From the NCBI GenBank assembly GCA_018399435.1, contig JAGYOJ010000030.1:1-11003 (forward strand): a stretch of 11,003 bases of DNA, given 5' to 3'. Below the pieces are notes generated by a model that made no database searches, was not told the DNA's origin, and saw nothing but the letters and a program-made list of their open reading frames with translations. The translations under genes and the position numbers were made by a program. Of the stretch, positions 1 to 6,851 are shown in pieces (position 1 is the stretch's first letter; the number at the start of each line of letters is the position of its first letter). The DNA is from Actinomycetota bacterium. GTDB lineage: Bacteria; Actinomycetota; Humimicrobiia; Humimicrobiales; Humimicrobiaceae.

Positions 1-24
1 AATATATTAGAAATATATTTACAT

Positions 25-1878
25 ATGAATGAAAGATCATCTGAAAACGGCCACTCTGAAGCAAACCCTCTTAAAGGCTTGGATATAACCGGTCTAGATG
101 ATAAATTAATAAGTGATTTAATGCAGCTGAAACTGCTTCAGAGCATAATTGATATATCTCCCAACTTTTTAATTTTAAAGGATAAAGATTTAGTTTATAG
201 GGAAGTTAGTAAATCATTTTGCCGGTTTCTTGGCAAACAGCGCAGCCAAATTATAGGCAAGACAGACTTTGACCTATTTCCTGAGGAAGATGCAGCTGCT
301 TACCAGGAATCTGACATGGAAGCATTGTCATCAAATAGCCCTATTGAAGCCGATTGGCAAGTCTATGGCAAAAAAGATGCCCGCTGGCTACATATTATAA
401 AAAATACATTTAGGGACCCGGATGGAAAGCCAATAGGCGTTCTATGTTCTATAACAGATATCCACGAACGCAAACTAGCAGAAAAAAAAATAAGGGAAAG
501 CAACCGGCAATTACTTTCAATTTTCAGTGGCGTAGATGAATTTATATATGTGGCAGATTTCGATACATATGAAATTCTGTATATGAATGAAAAAGCAATT
601 AAAACATTCGGCCACTTTATTGGAAAAAAATGTTACAAAGCTTTACAAAATTTTAATTCTCCATGCAAATTCTGTACAAACCACTTAATATCCAAAAATA
701 ATTTAGGCAAAACCCATATCTGGGAATTTCAAAATAAGGTAAATAAGCATTGGTATAGGTGCATAGACAAAGCCATCCTGTGGATAAATAATAAATATGT
801 AAGGTTTGAAATGGCAGTTGACATAACAGATAAAAAGAATTTTGAAAAGAAATTACTACAACTTTCATTTCATGACAAACTTACAGGCTTATACAATAGG
901 GCTTATTACCAAGAAGAGCTAAACAGGCTTAAAACAAAAAGAAACTTGCCAATTAGCCTGATAATGGCAGATGTTAATGGATTAAAACTTGTAAATGATG
1001 CATTTGGCCACCACCATGGAGATAAGCTTTTAAAACTTACAGCCGAAGTATTAAAGGAATGCTGCAGAGGTGAAGACTTGATAGCAAGATACGGGGGCGA
1101 TGAATTTTTAATCCTTTTAACCAAAACTCCAAAATCAAGGGTGATGGAAATAATTAATAATATAAAGGCCGAAGCGCCTAAAAAAAGAAGTGCCAATATT
1201 CCCCTTAGCCTTTCTATTGGCTTTGCAATAAAAACAAAATTAGGCAATATTGATATAGACATTTTAAAAGATGCAGAAGAAAATATGTATAAGGACAAAA
1301 TGCTTAATTTTAGAAAATCCCATAAGGAAATGATTGAATTTTTAACTAATGCCTTATATGAAAAAGGTATTGAAACTATAGACCACCATAAAAAAGTTGA
1401 ATATTATGCAAACATGCTTGGCAAGGCCATGGGTCTGTTTAATTATAAGCTTGAAGAATTATCCCTACACTCCAAATTCCATGATATAGGAAAAATAGGG
1501 ATAAAAGAGAAAATATTAAAAAGAAAAAGAAAACTGAACCCCAATGAATGGCAACATGTAAAAAAACATTCCGAGATAGGATACCGGATTGCAAATAGCA
1601 GCCCCATCCTTTCACCAATATCTGAATACATACTGCATCAGCATGAATGGTGGAACGGCTCTGGCTATCCTACTGGGCTAAAGGGAAAAGAAATTCCTCT
1701 AATATCAAGAATTGTAGCGGTTGTAGATGCTTATGATAACATGATAAGTAAAAAGCCGTATAAAAATAAAATGTCTGAAGCCATGGCCATAAAAGAGCTT
1801 AAAAAATTTGCTGGAGCTCAGTTTGACCCTAATATTGTAAAAAAATTTATAAACATAATAAGAAAAGAAGATAAATAG
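25..1878 (+). CDS. PAS-PAS-GGDEF-HD-GYP cyclic-di-GMP turnover protein
   Basis: A signalling enzyme predicted both to make cyclic-di-GMP (GGDEF) and to degrade it (HD-GYP). Order: PAS 1 at about residues 37-150, PAS 2 at about 163-270, GGDEF at about 278-430, HD-GYP at about 434-617. The GGDEF motif is intact at 357-361, and an inhibitory I-site RxxD (RGED, 348-351) sits exactly five residues before it, so product feedback is likely. The HD pair is at 486-487 in FHDIGKIG, and the HHE-to-GYP motif is at 538-549 (HQHEWWNGSGYP), so both active sites look complete. PAS 2 carries Cys203, Cys214 and Cys217 (KKCY then PCKFC), possibly a redox or metal site. No membrane segment is visible, so it is probably cytoplasmic. 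The ATG at 25 has no clear Shine-Dalgarno and the frame has no stop back to base 1, so the true start may be further left. It converges with the oxidoreductase gene. The net activity cannot be told from sequence. Confidence 0.93.
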   Translation: MNERSSENGHSEANPLKGLDITGLDDKLISDLMQLKLLQSIIDISPNFLILKDKDLVYREVSKSFCRFLGKQRSQIIGKTDFDLFPEEDAAAYQESDMEALSSNSPIEADWQVYGKKDARWLHIIKNTFRDPDGKPIGVLCSITDIHERKLAEKKIRESNRQLLSIFSGVDEFIYVADFDTYEILYMNEKAIKTFGHFIGKKCYKALQNFNSPCKFCTNHLISKNNLGKTHIWEFQNKVNKHWYRCIDKAILWINNKYVRFEMAVDITDKKNFEKKLLQLSFHDKLTGLYNRAYYQEELNRLKTKRNLPISLIMADVNGLKLVNDAFGHHHGDKLLKLTAEVLKECCRGEDLIARYGGDEFLILLTKTPKSRVMEIINNIKAEAPKKRSANIPLSLSIGFAIKTKLGNIDIDILKDAEENMYKDKMLNFRKSHKEMIEFLTNALYEKGIETIDHHKKVEYYANMLGKAMGLFNYKLEELSLHSKFHDIGKIGIKEKILKRKRKLNPNEWQHVKKHSEIGYRIANSSPILSPISEYILHQHEWWNGSGYPTGLKGKEIPLISRIVAVVDAYDNMISKKPYKNKMSEAMAIKELKKFAGAQFDPNIVKKFINIIRKEDK

Positions 1879-1882
1879 CTGC

Positions 1883-2073
1883 CTATATTATTTTAACCTT
1901 TACACCTAATTCATTTGCCCTACCCTCAGCCAGTGAAGTTAACCTGCAGTAATTGGTTATTATAATTTCATTTTTTAAAATATTGTCTTTTATACTTTCA
2001 TATCACAAACTGCTATTACTTTACTGCCTTTTTAGCACAGATTCAGTATCCTAAATGCTATGGTCTTTTCCTA
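1883..2073 (-). pseudogene. Frameshifted 3' remnant of an unidentified gene
   Basis: The 281-base gap between the two convergent genes holds no intact gene, but its minus strand has protein-like coding traces. From 2002 down to a TAG at 1883-1885 there are 39 sense codons with ordinary protein composition; the tail reads RANELGVKVKII, amphipathic helix then strand. Immediately upstream, in a different frame, 2002-2031 reads KGSKVIAVCD, a typical strand with a Cys-Asp end. Beyond a TAA at 2032-2034, in the same frame, 2035-2070 reads EKTIAFRILNLC. Joining the pieces needs one frameshift and read-through of one stop. I do not recognise the family. The part from 2074 to 2159 is AT-rich, and I see nothing there, including no clear terminator. 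The alternative is a chance open stretch, but 39 codons plus a fitting upstream piece make decay more likely. Confidence 0.42.
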
Positions 2074-2159
2074 ACCCTACCATAACATGCAAAACCAATA
2101 TTTTCACAATTGCAAGCTATAAGCATCTATTTTTAAAAAATCCAAATTTATTTTTTACT

Positions 2160-3170
2160 TTATTTAATTTCTTTTACTCTTACCTTTTCTCCTATTTCTG
2201 CAGATTTATATATTGCATCCATAATATATTGGCTATGCAACCCATCTATGCCATCACAAGGCGGATCTAGATCCTCTACGATAGCCTTAGAAAAGGCTTC
2301 AAACTCTAATTTGTAATTATCAACACCGTCCCAGTTATATTCTTTCTTATAGCCATCCTTTACCAAAACTAGCCTTCCTCCGCTAAACATTCCCCTCATG
2401 GAATCAATGGTATACATAACTCCTTTTGTGCCATTAATTTCTAAGTCATTTCTTAGCATGTTTATGGGAACGCAATAATAAGTGTCTACATAAACAAATC
2501 CCCCATCACTAAATTCAAGAATGGCGCTGCATGAATCTTCAACTGGATAATTATGGATTACATTTTGCGATATGGCCATCGCCTTATTAAACTTTTTTCC
2601 TGCCACAAACTCGACTAAGTCTACAGCATGATTTCCCATATCAATCATTGAACCGCCCCCCGCCATCTCTTCTTTTTGCCTAAATGCATCAGGATCCGGT
2701 GGATAATTCTGGCCGAACTGGCAGCGGGCAGAAACTACTTTGCCTATCTCGCCATCTTCTACTAACTCTTTTGCTTTCCTGTGTATATTTGTAAACCTCA
2801 AGTTAAAACCCGTACCAAGCTTAACATTAGCTTTACTGCAAGCTTTAACCATTTTATAGGCTTGTTTGCCATTTAGCGCTAATGGCTTTTCACAAAGCAC
2901 ATGCTTGCCATTCTTGGCGCACAGTATAGTATTATCCAAATGGACATTCTGTGGAGAAGCTATGTAAACAGCATCGCAATCAATATTTCCCAGCATTTCC
3001 TCAGGCGTATCAAAATGCGGCACCCTCCAATTTTTTGATAAAGGTTCAGCCTTATGCTTGGAGCCTTGAATGCCAACTAACTCACAAATATTACTGGACC
3101 TCAGTGCACTTGATATTATTGTTTTGCCTGCCATCCCTGTAGCTCCTATAACTGCCCATTTAACTTGCAT
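2160..3170 (-). CDS. Gfo/Idh/MocA family NAD(P)-dependent oxidoreductase
   Basis: A predicted cytoplasmic NAD(P)-dependent dehydrogenase, most likely acting on a sugar, inositol or related polyol. The N-terminal Rossmann fold starts with VIGATGMAG (about residues 7-15), the dinucleotide-binding loop. The family EKP motif is present as CEKPLAL near residue 95; its lysine is the usual catalytic residue. The C-terminal alpha/beta domain has the family signature GGGSMIDMGNHAVDL near residues 170-185, whose Asp and His are typical of active members. The 336-residue length is normal. The ATG start is supported by GGAGGG at 3175-3180, four bases upstream. It sits on the same strand as the large operon but is separated from it by 102 bases with a promoter of its own, so it is probably a separate unit. 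The exact substrate cannot be named. No functional link to the transporter operon is visible. Confidence 0.93.
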   Translation of the reverse strand: MQVKWAVIGATGMAGKTIISSALRSSNICELVGIQGSKHKAEPLSKNWRVPHFDTPEEMLGNIDCDAVYIASPQNVHLDNTILCAKNGKHVLCEKPLALNGKQAYKMVKACSKANVKLGTGFNLRFTNIHRKAKELVEDGEIGKVVSARCQFGQNYPPDPDAFRQKEEMAGGGSMIDMGNHAVDLVEFVAGKKFNKAMAISQNVIHNYPVEDSCSAILEFSDGGFVYVDTYYCVPINMLRNDLEINGTKGVMYTIDSMRGMFSGGRLVLVKDGYKKEYNWDGVDNYKLEFEAFSKAIVEDLDPPCDGIDGLHSQYIMDAIYKSAEIGEKVRVKEIK

Positions 3171-3174
3171 GTAT

Positions 3175-3180
3175 CCCTCC
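3175..3180 (-). promoter_or_regulatory. Shine-Dalgarno of the Gfo/Idh/MocA gene
   Basis: On the minus strand this reads GGAGGG, four bases before the ATG at 3168-3170. It is the best ribosome binding site of the left half and fixes the start of the oxidoreductase gene. Confidence 0.8.
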
Positions 3181-3203
3181 CATTTTTTAAATTTAAATAT
3201 ATT

Positions 3204-3226
3204 TACTTTTGAATCTACTTTTTGAA
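3204..3226. repeat. Two tandem 10-11 base repeats in the oxidoreductase leader
   Basis: On the plus strand TACTTTTGAA (3204-3213) is followed by TACTTTTTGAA (3216-3226), a spacing of 12 bases. They lie just downstream of the predicted transcription start near 3232, where a direct-repeat operator could act. In such AT-rich sequence a chance origin is quite possible. Confidence 0.3.
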
Positions 3227-3238
3227 TAAACTTTAGCT

Positions 3239-3247
3239 ATTATATCA
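3239..3247 (-). promoter_or_regulatory. Extended -10 promoter of the Gfo/Idh/MocA gene
   Basis: On the minus strand 3247-3239 reads TGATATAAT: a perfect TATAAT hexamer (3239-3244) preceded by TG and one base, the extended -10 pattern of the main vegetative sigma factor. No good -35 box lies 16-18 bases upstream, which fits extended -10 promoters. Transcription would start near 3232, leaving a leader of about 60 bases. It is the only strong promoter-like match in the 102-base gap between the operon's last gene and the oxidoreductase. No rho-independent terminator is visible before it, so read-through from the operon is also possible. Confidence 0.6.
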
Positions 3248-3272
3248 TTTCGGATAGTTGGAACATAAGAGG

Positions 3273-4025
3273 CTAAAAGTTAATATTGTAGTTTATGAAA
3301 AAATCTTTTGCTTTTTTGGTTAAAGAAGGCATATCTCTTCTCTTTTGCATTGCTTCAAATTCTTTAAAAATTTCATTCACTAATTTTTCTTTATCCATAT
3401 TAAAATCTTTGGTAAGGATACTATAAATATCTTTAAAAACTCTAGATTTCCATTGGCTAAATTCAGGGCGGTAAGTTAAAAAATAGGCGCACAGCCTTCC
3501 TGCATCCTCTACAGCATTGCCTTCTTTACATTCTTCAAAATCAACTTTATAAAATTTTTCCCCTTCTACAAGGAAATTTTTCAAATTTATATCGCCAAGA
3601 ATATAATCTTTCCAATAAGTTTCTTTAAAGTCTTTGTTAAAGGTATAGATATATCCACATAAACCATATATTAAATCTTGTGGAATTCTCCTTTTCTTTC
3701 TTTCTGATTCCTCCAGTAGCTCTAAAAAATTCCTTCCCTGTATATATTCCAGAAGCAATGAATTTTTGCATTTTAAATATACTTTAGGCGCAGGTATTTT
3801 TAAATTTTCTAATCCTTTAAGTACAGTGTATTCCCTTTTAAGCCTGCATTGCCATCTCTTGCCTTTAAATTTTTTTACGACTATATTAGCCGGCGGATCC
3901 CCAATATCAAAAATGCACCTGACCTTATGGACTTCATTTTTTTTACTGCTAAATTTATCCAGTATAGTATATTCTTTAATCCAATTATTCTTAAAAATAT
4001 TCTTCTGTCTTAGATTAGCTTCCAT
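3273..4025 (-). CDS. Small kinase-fold (APH/RIO-like) phosphotransferase, last gene of the operon
   Basis: A 250-residue protein with a minimal protein-kinase-like fold. A VVKK strand (about residues 49-52) offers the ATP-binding lysine and REY (64-66) the partner glutamate. A hinge-like LLLEYIQG lies at 90-97. A catalytic loop LGDINLKN (143-150) has Asp and Asn in the D-x4-N spacing of HGDxxxxN kinases, but Leu replaces the usual His. VDFE (161-164) stands where DFG/DFD lies. The glycine-rich loop is not obvious. Active-site residues are thus mostly present, and activity is plausible. Whether the substrate is a small molecule, lipid or protein cannot be told; aminoglycoside resistance is unlikely given the setting. 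I take the ATG at 4023-4025, seven bases from GAGGTG (4033-4038); a TTG at 4026-4028 would add one residue at worse spacing. It overlaps the end of the mobB-like gene by 11 bases, so translation is probably coupled. Confidence 0.75.
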   Translation of the reverse strand: MEANLRQKNIFKNNWIKEYTILDKFSSKKNEVHKVRCIFDIGDPPANIVVKKFKGKRWQCRLKREYTVLKGLENLKIPAPKVYLKCKNSLLLEYIQGRNFLELLEESERKKRRIPQDLIYGLCGYIYTFNKDFKETYWKDYILGDINLKNFLVEGEKFYKVDFEECKEGNAVEDAGRLCAYFLTYRPEFSQWKSRVFKDIYSILTKDFNMDKEKLVNEIFKEFEAMQKRRDMPSLTKKAKDFFINYNINF

Positions 4026-4764
4026 CAATTACCACCTCAATTTTTGCCCCGGGTTCATACCCTTTTAAATTCTTAGCCATTCCCAAAAGTGAATCCCTTA
4101 ATATGGCCTTTACAAATGGGACCATCTTTATATTTTCCCCATTAAATTTTAACTGTATGTTCCCAGAATCTATAACACATTCCTCCCTTTTAGCCTCCCC
4201 TTTTAATATCATCTCCCCTAATTTCCTGCATGAATACCCGCATTCATTGCAGCATTCTGCAGGAAAATCCGGAAGCATCCTGTAAACTTTATCCTCTATC
4301 AAGTCTATGAGCTTCTCTCTATTTTTTATTCCATTTACAACAGGTATGCCCTTATATGATTTAATTTCATTTGAAATAACTCCAGATATTGCAAAAATGC
4401 TTCCATCAATAAGATTATCTATGCCTTCTTTATTTTTTGCGCAAATAATCTTTGGCAAATTATAGTCCTTTACGCCTTCCATAATAACATAATCCTGGCT
4501 ATAAAATTTTAGTATTTCTTCAACTTTTAATTTTTTTGGGAAAAGTATGTCAGTTTCGTTATTCCCCCTGGCAGCAACGATTTCAGCCCCTGCCTGGCCA
4601 TGCCTGTAAGTATTGGTTCCCTCCGTGTCCATAGCAAAATCGGCATAATGTATTTCTTTTACTGTACCAACTGAGTAATTTCTTTTAATGAGCCCTGATA
4701 TAATATTTTCTATGGTAGTTGTCTTCCCGGACTTGCTAAGCCCTATAATTGATAATGCTTTCAA
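4015..4764 (-). CDS. mobB: MobB-family GTP-binding protein with C-terminal cysteine-rich domain
   Basis: MobB proteins are P-loop GTP-binding partners of MobA in forming the guanine dinucleotide of the molybdenum/tungsten cofactor. The P-loop is GLSKSGKTT (8-16). The family's conserved Asp-Thr ... Arg-His ... Ala-Gly-Ala block spans 46-60, and VIMEG at 93-97 is Walker-B-like. Classical MobB ends near 170; here about 80 more residues follow, with Cys171, Cys172, Cys175, Cys179 and Cys196 in a CCxxCGxxC pattern that could hold an Fe-S cluster or zinc. This longer form resembles proteins of anaerobes and archaea annotated as MobB. The start is TTG (4762-4764), because no ATG is in frame and AGAGGGGG lies five bases upstream. 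It overlaps the ecfT gene by 29 bases. The symbol reflects family, not proven function. Its placement with an ECF importer and SUOX-like proteins suggests cofactor handling. Confidence 0.85.
   Translation of the reverse strand: MKALSIIGLSKSGKTTTIENIISGLIKRNYSVGTVKEIHYADFAMDTEGTNTYRHGQAGAEIVAARGNNETDILFPKKLKVEEILKFYSQDYVIMEGVKDYNLPKIICAKNKEGIDNLIDGSIFAISGVISNEIKSYKGIPVVNGIKNREKLIDLIEDKVYRMLPDFPAECCNECGYSCRKLGEMILKGEAKREECVIDSGNIQLKFNGENIKMVPFVKAILRDSLLGMAKNLKGYEPGAKIEVVIDGS
4032..4038 (-). promoter_or_regulatory. Shine-Dalgarno of the kinase-fold gene
   Basis: The minus strand reads GAGGTGG here, inside the 3' end of the mobB-like gene. The GAGGTG core is seven bases from the ATG at 4023-4025 but only four from the in-frame TTG at 4026-4028, which favours the ATG. 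Confidence 0.65.
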
Positions 4765-5515
4765 AACATCCCCCTCTTAAAAATAAATAATATGCAACAA
4801 TAAGGGCAACTGTAAAAAACACTGATGATAATATTACAAAGTAATCCCTCAAAGACATTTTTAAAACCAAATAGCTTGTCCTTTTAGGATAAGCCCTAAA
4901 TGCCCTCATTTCCATTGCTACAGATAATTTATGGGCCTTCTTTATTGAATTAATAAGTATAGGATTAAATATATAATAATACATCTTAAGTTTCTTTTTA
5001 AAGGCAATCCTTTTTATGTCTACCCCCCTCAGCTGTATGGCAGTAACTGTATCCCTGAACTCGCCCATAAAAATAGGTAAGAACCTTATAGCCACTAAAA
5101 CCATAAAGGCTACCTCATATGGAACTTTAAGCTGTATTAAACCCTGCACAATCTCCCTGTGGCTTGAAGTAGTTATAATGGTTGCAGAAATAACGATTAC
5201 AGCAAGCCTTAAAACAAATTCAAGCCCCTTAACCAAGCCTCCAGTAGATAAGAAGCTAAAATTTCCTATGGTTATAAGATTGGCCCCAGCATTGGTAAAT
5301 ATGCTCTGTGCAATGACTATAATTGCAAATATAAACCACATCTTTTTAAAAGATTTTAATACCAATAAGAGTTTTGCCCCAAGAAGCATTGCTATTAATA
5401 TAGCAGCTACAAGAGTAAAACCAAGTACATAAACATTTTGTATAAAAACAGCAATGCTAGACAGGCAAAGCGTTATTATTAATTTTGCCCTTGCATCTAT
5501 TTTGTATTTATCCAA
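4736..5515 (-). CDS. ecfT: ECF transporter T component (EcfT), membrane coupling subunit
   Basis: EcfT links the two ATPases to the substrate-binding S component in energy-coupling-factor importers. The 259 residues have several hydrophobic segments (roughly 10-55, 58-75, 100-118, 133-150 and 222-246). A cytoplasmic helical stretch carries the two EcfT signatures: AIQLRG (159-164) and AMEMRAF (200-206), followed by KRT at 211-213. These Ala-Arg-Gly-type motifs dock into the ATPase grooves. Length and motif spacing are normal. The start is TTG (5513-5515), with AGGGAAGG eight bases upstream; no in-frame ATG lies nearby and the next Met is residue 43. The gene overlaps the end of the upstream ATPase by 8 bases and its own end overlaps the mobB-like gene by 29. 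It may serve only the S component of this operon or act as a shared module. Confidence 0.93.
   Translation of the reverse strand: MDKYKIDARAKLIITLCLSSIAVFIQNVYVLGFTLVAAILIAMLLGAKLLLVLKSFKKMWFIFAIIVIAQSIFTNAGANLITIGNFSFLSTGGLVKGLEFVLRLAVIVISATIITTSSHREIVQGLIQLKVPYEVAFMVLVAIRFLPIFMGEFRDTVTAIQLRGVDIKRIAFKKKLKMYYYIFNPILINSIKKAHKLSVAMEMRAFRAYPKRTSYLVLKMSLRDYFVILSSVFFTVALIVAYYLFLRGGCFESIINYRA
4770..4777 (-). promoter_or_regulatory. Shine-Dalgarno deciding the TTG start of the MobB-like gene
   Basis: The minus strand reads AGAGGGGG, five bases before the TTG at 4762-4764. An ATG directly after it is out of frame and runs into a stop after two codons, so the TTG is the credible start. Confidence 0.65.
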
Positions 5516-6161
5516 TGATTCTACCTTCCCTAATCTTTATTGTCCTGCCTGCCATTTCTTTTATAAAATCCTCGTCATGTCCCATTACAAGCATCCCTAT
5601 TCCCCTGTCAAGCAATTTTTTTAAAATATTAGAAAGCATTTTCTTACTTTTGATATCCAATCCTGTAGTAGGCTCATCAAGTATTAAAAATTTTGGCTTG
5701 TTTATTAAAATTGAAGCAATAGCAAGCCTTTTTTTCTCCCCATAGCTAAGGTTAAATGTATAGCTATCTCTAAGGTTTGAAAGCTTAAATAAATTAAGCA
5801 TCTTTTCTGTTTGGTAATCTATAAAGCTCTTTTTAAAACCTTTAAGCTCTAATATAAAGGAGAGCTCTTTTTTAACAATGACATTAAATATTTGAGTATC
5901 AGGATTTTGAAATAAATACCCTATAACCTGCCCTATCTGGCATAATTCTAAATTAGAAATTTCTTCTTTATCTAAAAAAATATTACCTTTATCTGGCATT
6001 AGTATTCCGCATAATAGCTTTCCAATTGTAGTTTTACCGCTGCCATTAGGGCCAATAAGGCCTGTAAATTCTCCATTTTCAATACTTACACCAGCCTCTT
6101 TTATAACTTCTGTACCATTGCTATAGCTAAAACTTATATCTTTTGCTTCTATGAACGGCAA
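5508..6161 (-). CDS. ecfA: ECF transporter ATPase, second copy
   Basis: The second of the pair of ATP-binding subunits that drive the ECF importer. Walker A is GPNGSGKTT (37-45), the Q-loop FQNPDTQIF (84-92), Walker B FLILDEP (158-164) and the switch His is His195. The ABC signature is LSYGEKK (138-144) instead of LSGGQ: Tyr replaces the first Gly. The remaining residues allow function, and such variants occur among CbiO/EcfA proteins. At 217 residues it lacks the longer C-terminal region seen in many EcfA proteins of about 270-290. The start is TTG (6159-6161) with AGGAG six bases upstream; that AGGAG includes part of the previous gene's stop codon. There are nine bases to the upstream ATPase and an 8-base overlap with ecfT. 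The pair probably forms a heterodimer. Confidence 0.92.
   Translation of the reverse strand: MPFIEAKDISFSYSNGTEVIKEAGVSIENGEFTGLIGPNGSGKTTIGKLLCGILMPDKGNIFLDKEEISNLELCQIGQVIGYLFQNPDTQIFNVIVKKELSFILELKGFKKSFIDYQTEKMLNLFKLSNLRDSYTFNLSYGEKKRLAIASILINKPKFLILDEPTTGLDIKSKKMLSNILKKLLDRGIGMLVMGHDEDFIKEMAGRTIKIREGRIIG
5524..5531 (-). promoter_or_regulatory. Shine-Dalgarno of ecfT (TTG start)
   Basis: The minus strand reads AGGGAAGG, eight bases before the TTG at 5513-5515 and inside the last codons of the upstream ATPase gene. It supports the TTG as the ecfT start. Confidence 0.55.
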
Positions 6162-6167
6162 TTTATT

Positions 6168-6172
6168 CTCCT
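6168..6172 (-). promoter_or_regulatory. Shine-Dalgarno overlapping the stop codon of the first ATPase gene
   Basis: The minus strand reads AGGAG, six bases before the TTG at 6159-6161. Its first two bases belong to the TAG stop (6171-6173) of the upstream ATPase gene, so termination and re-initiation are tightly linked and should keep the two ATPases in balance. Confidence 0.6.
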
Positions 6173-6851
6173 ATTTATAAGCTAGACTTAAAAGTTTTCC
6201 ATCCTTTAACTCAAACATTGAATCAGCAATATCTAAATCATCCATATCATGGGTTACGAGCATTATGCTTCTTCCGCTATCCTTAAGGTTTAATATTGCC
6301 TGCTTTATCCTCATTCTTCCAGCTTTATCAATTCCTGACATGACTTCATCAAGAATTAAAATTCTAGGGTCAAGGGCAAGAACAGATGCAATAGCTATAA
6401 GCTGTTTTTCTCCCCCTGACAAATGACTGGTATGCTCATATCTTTTATTTTCCATGCCCACAATATTAAGCGATGATTTTATCCTTTTGCCAATTTCATC
6501 CCTGCTTAAGCATAAATTCTCGGGACCGAAAGCAACTTCATCCTCTACTGTTGGCGAGAAAAGCTGGGTGTCAGGCTCCTGGAAGACAATGCCTATTTTT
6601 GTAGCTATTTTTGCCAAATCCATATCCTTTATAGGCTTTCCGAAAAGAAGCACCTCTCCGCTAATTTTACCAGAATAAATATGCGGTATTATTCCACAAA
6701 TACAGTAACATAAAGTTGTTTTGCCGCTTCCGCTTGTCCCCGTTATTGCAGAAATCCCGCCTCCGGATATTTTCATATTTACATTATCTAAAATATTATT
6801 CCTGCCCTGGGGATAGCTAAATACAAGGTTTTTTATAGTTACAGGTATCAT
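6171..6851 (-). CDS. ecfA: ECF transporter ATPase, first copy
   Basis: The first ATP-binding subunit of the ECF importer. It shows Walker A GTSGSGKTT (38-46), a Q-loop with FQEPDTQLF (90-98), a canonical signature LSGGEKQ (144-150), Walker B ILILDEV (164-170) and switch His201. The usual Pro after the catalytic Glu is Val here, and the D-loop reads SGID; neither should abolish ATP hydrolysis. FQ-PDTQ-F is typical of the CbiO/EcfA branch. The 226-residue length is short for the family and matches the second copy, so the C-terminal dimerisation extension appears reduced in both. The ATG start overlaps the TGA of the upstream SUOX-like gene as ATGA (6848-6851). No good Shine-Dalgarno is present, so translation should depend on coupling. 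Confidence 0.92.
   Translation of the reverse strand: MIPVTIKNLVFSYPQGRNNILDNVNMKISGGGISAITGTSGSGKTTLCYCICGIIPHIYSGKISGEVLLFGKPIKDMDLAKIATKIGIVFQEPDTQLFSPTVEDEVAFGPENLCLSRDEIGKRIKSSLNIVGMENKRYEHTSHLSGGEKQLIAIASVLALDPRILILDEVMSGIDKAGRMRIKQAILNLKDSGRSIMLVTHDMDDLDIADSMFELKDGKLLSLAYK

Noticed and set aside
653..1631. Minus-strand open frames inside the cyclic-di-GMP gene (653-868, 906-1298, 1443-1631)
   Set aside because: They lie opposite an intact multi-domain gene, show no recognisable motif and have low-complexity hydrophobic composition typical of antisense frames.
2055..2270. Plus-strand 71-codon frame running into the oxidoreductase gene
   Set aside because: Phe/Tyr/Leu-rich translation without motifs, overlapping the end of a well supported minus-strand gene; no convincing Shine-Dalgarno.
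3171..3272. Rho-independent terminator at the end of the large operon
   Set aside because: No GC-rich stem followed by a T-run was found on the minus strand in this gap.
5016..5745. Plus-strand frames opposite ecfT and the second ATPase (5016-5432, 5485-5745)
   Set aside because: Antisense shadows of two genes with clear family motifs.
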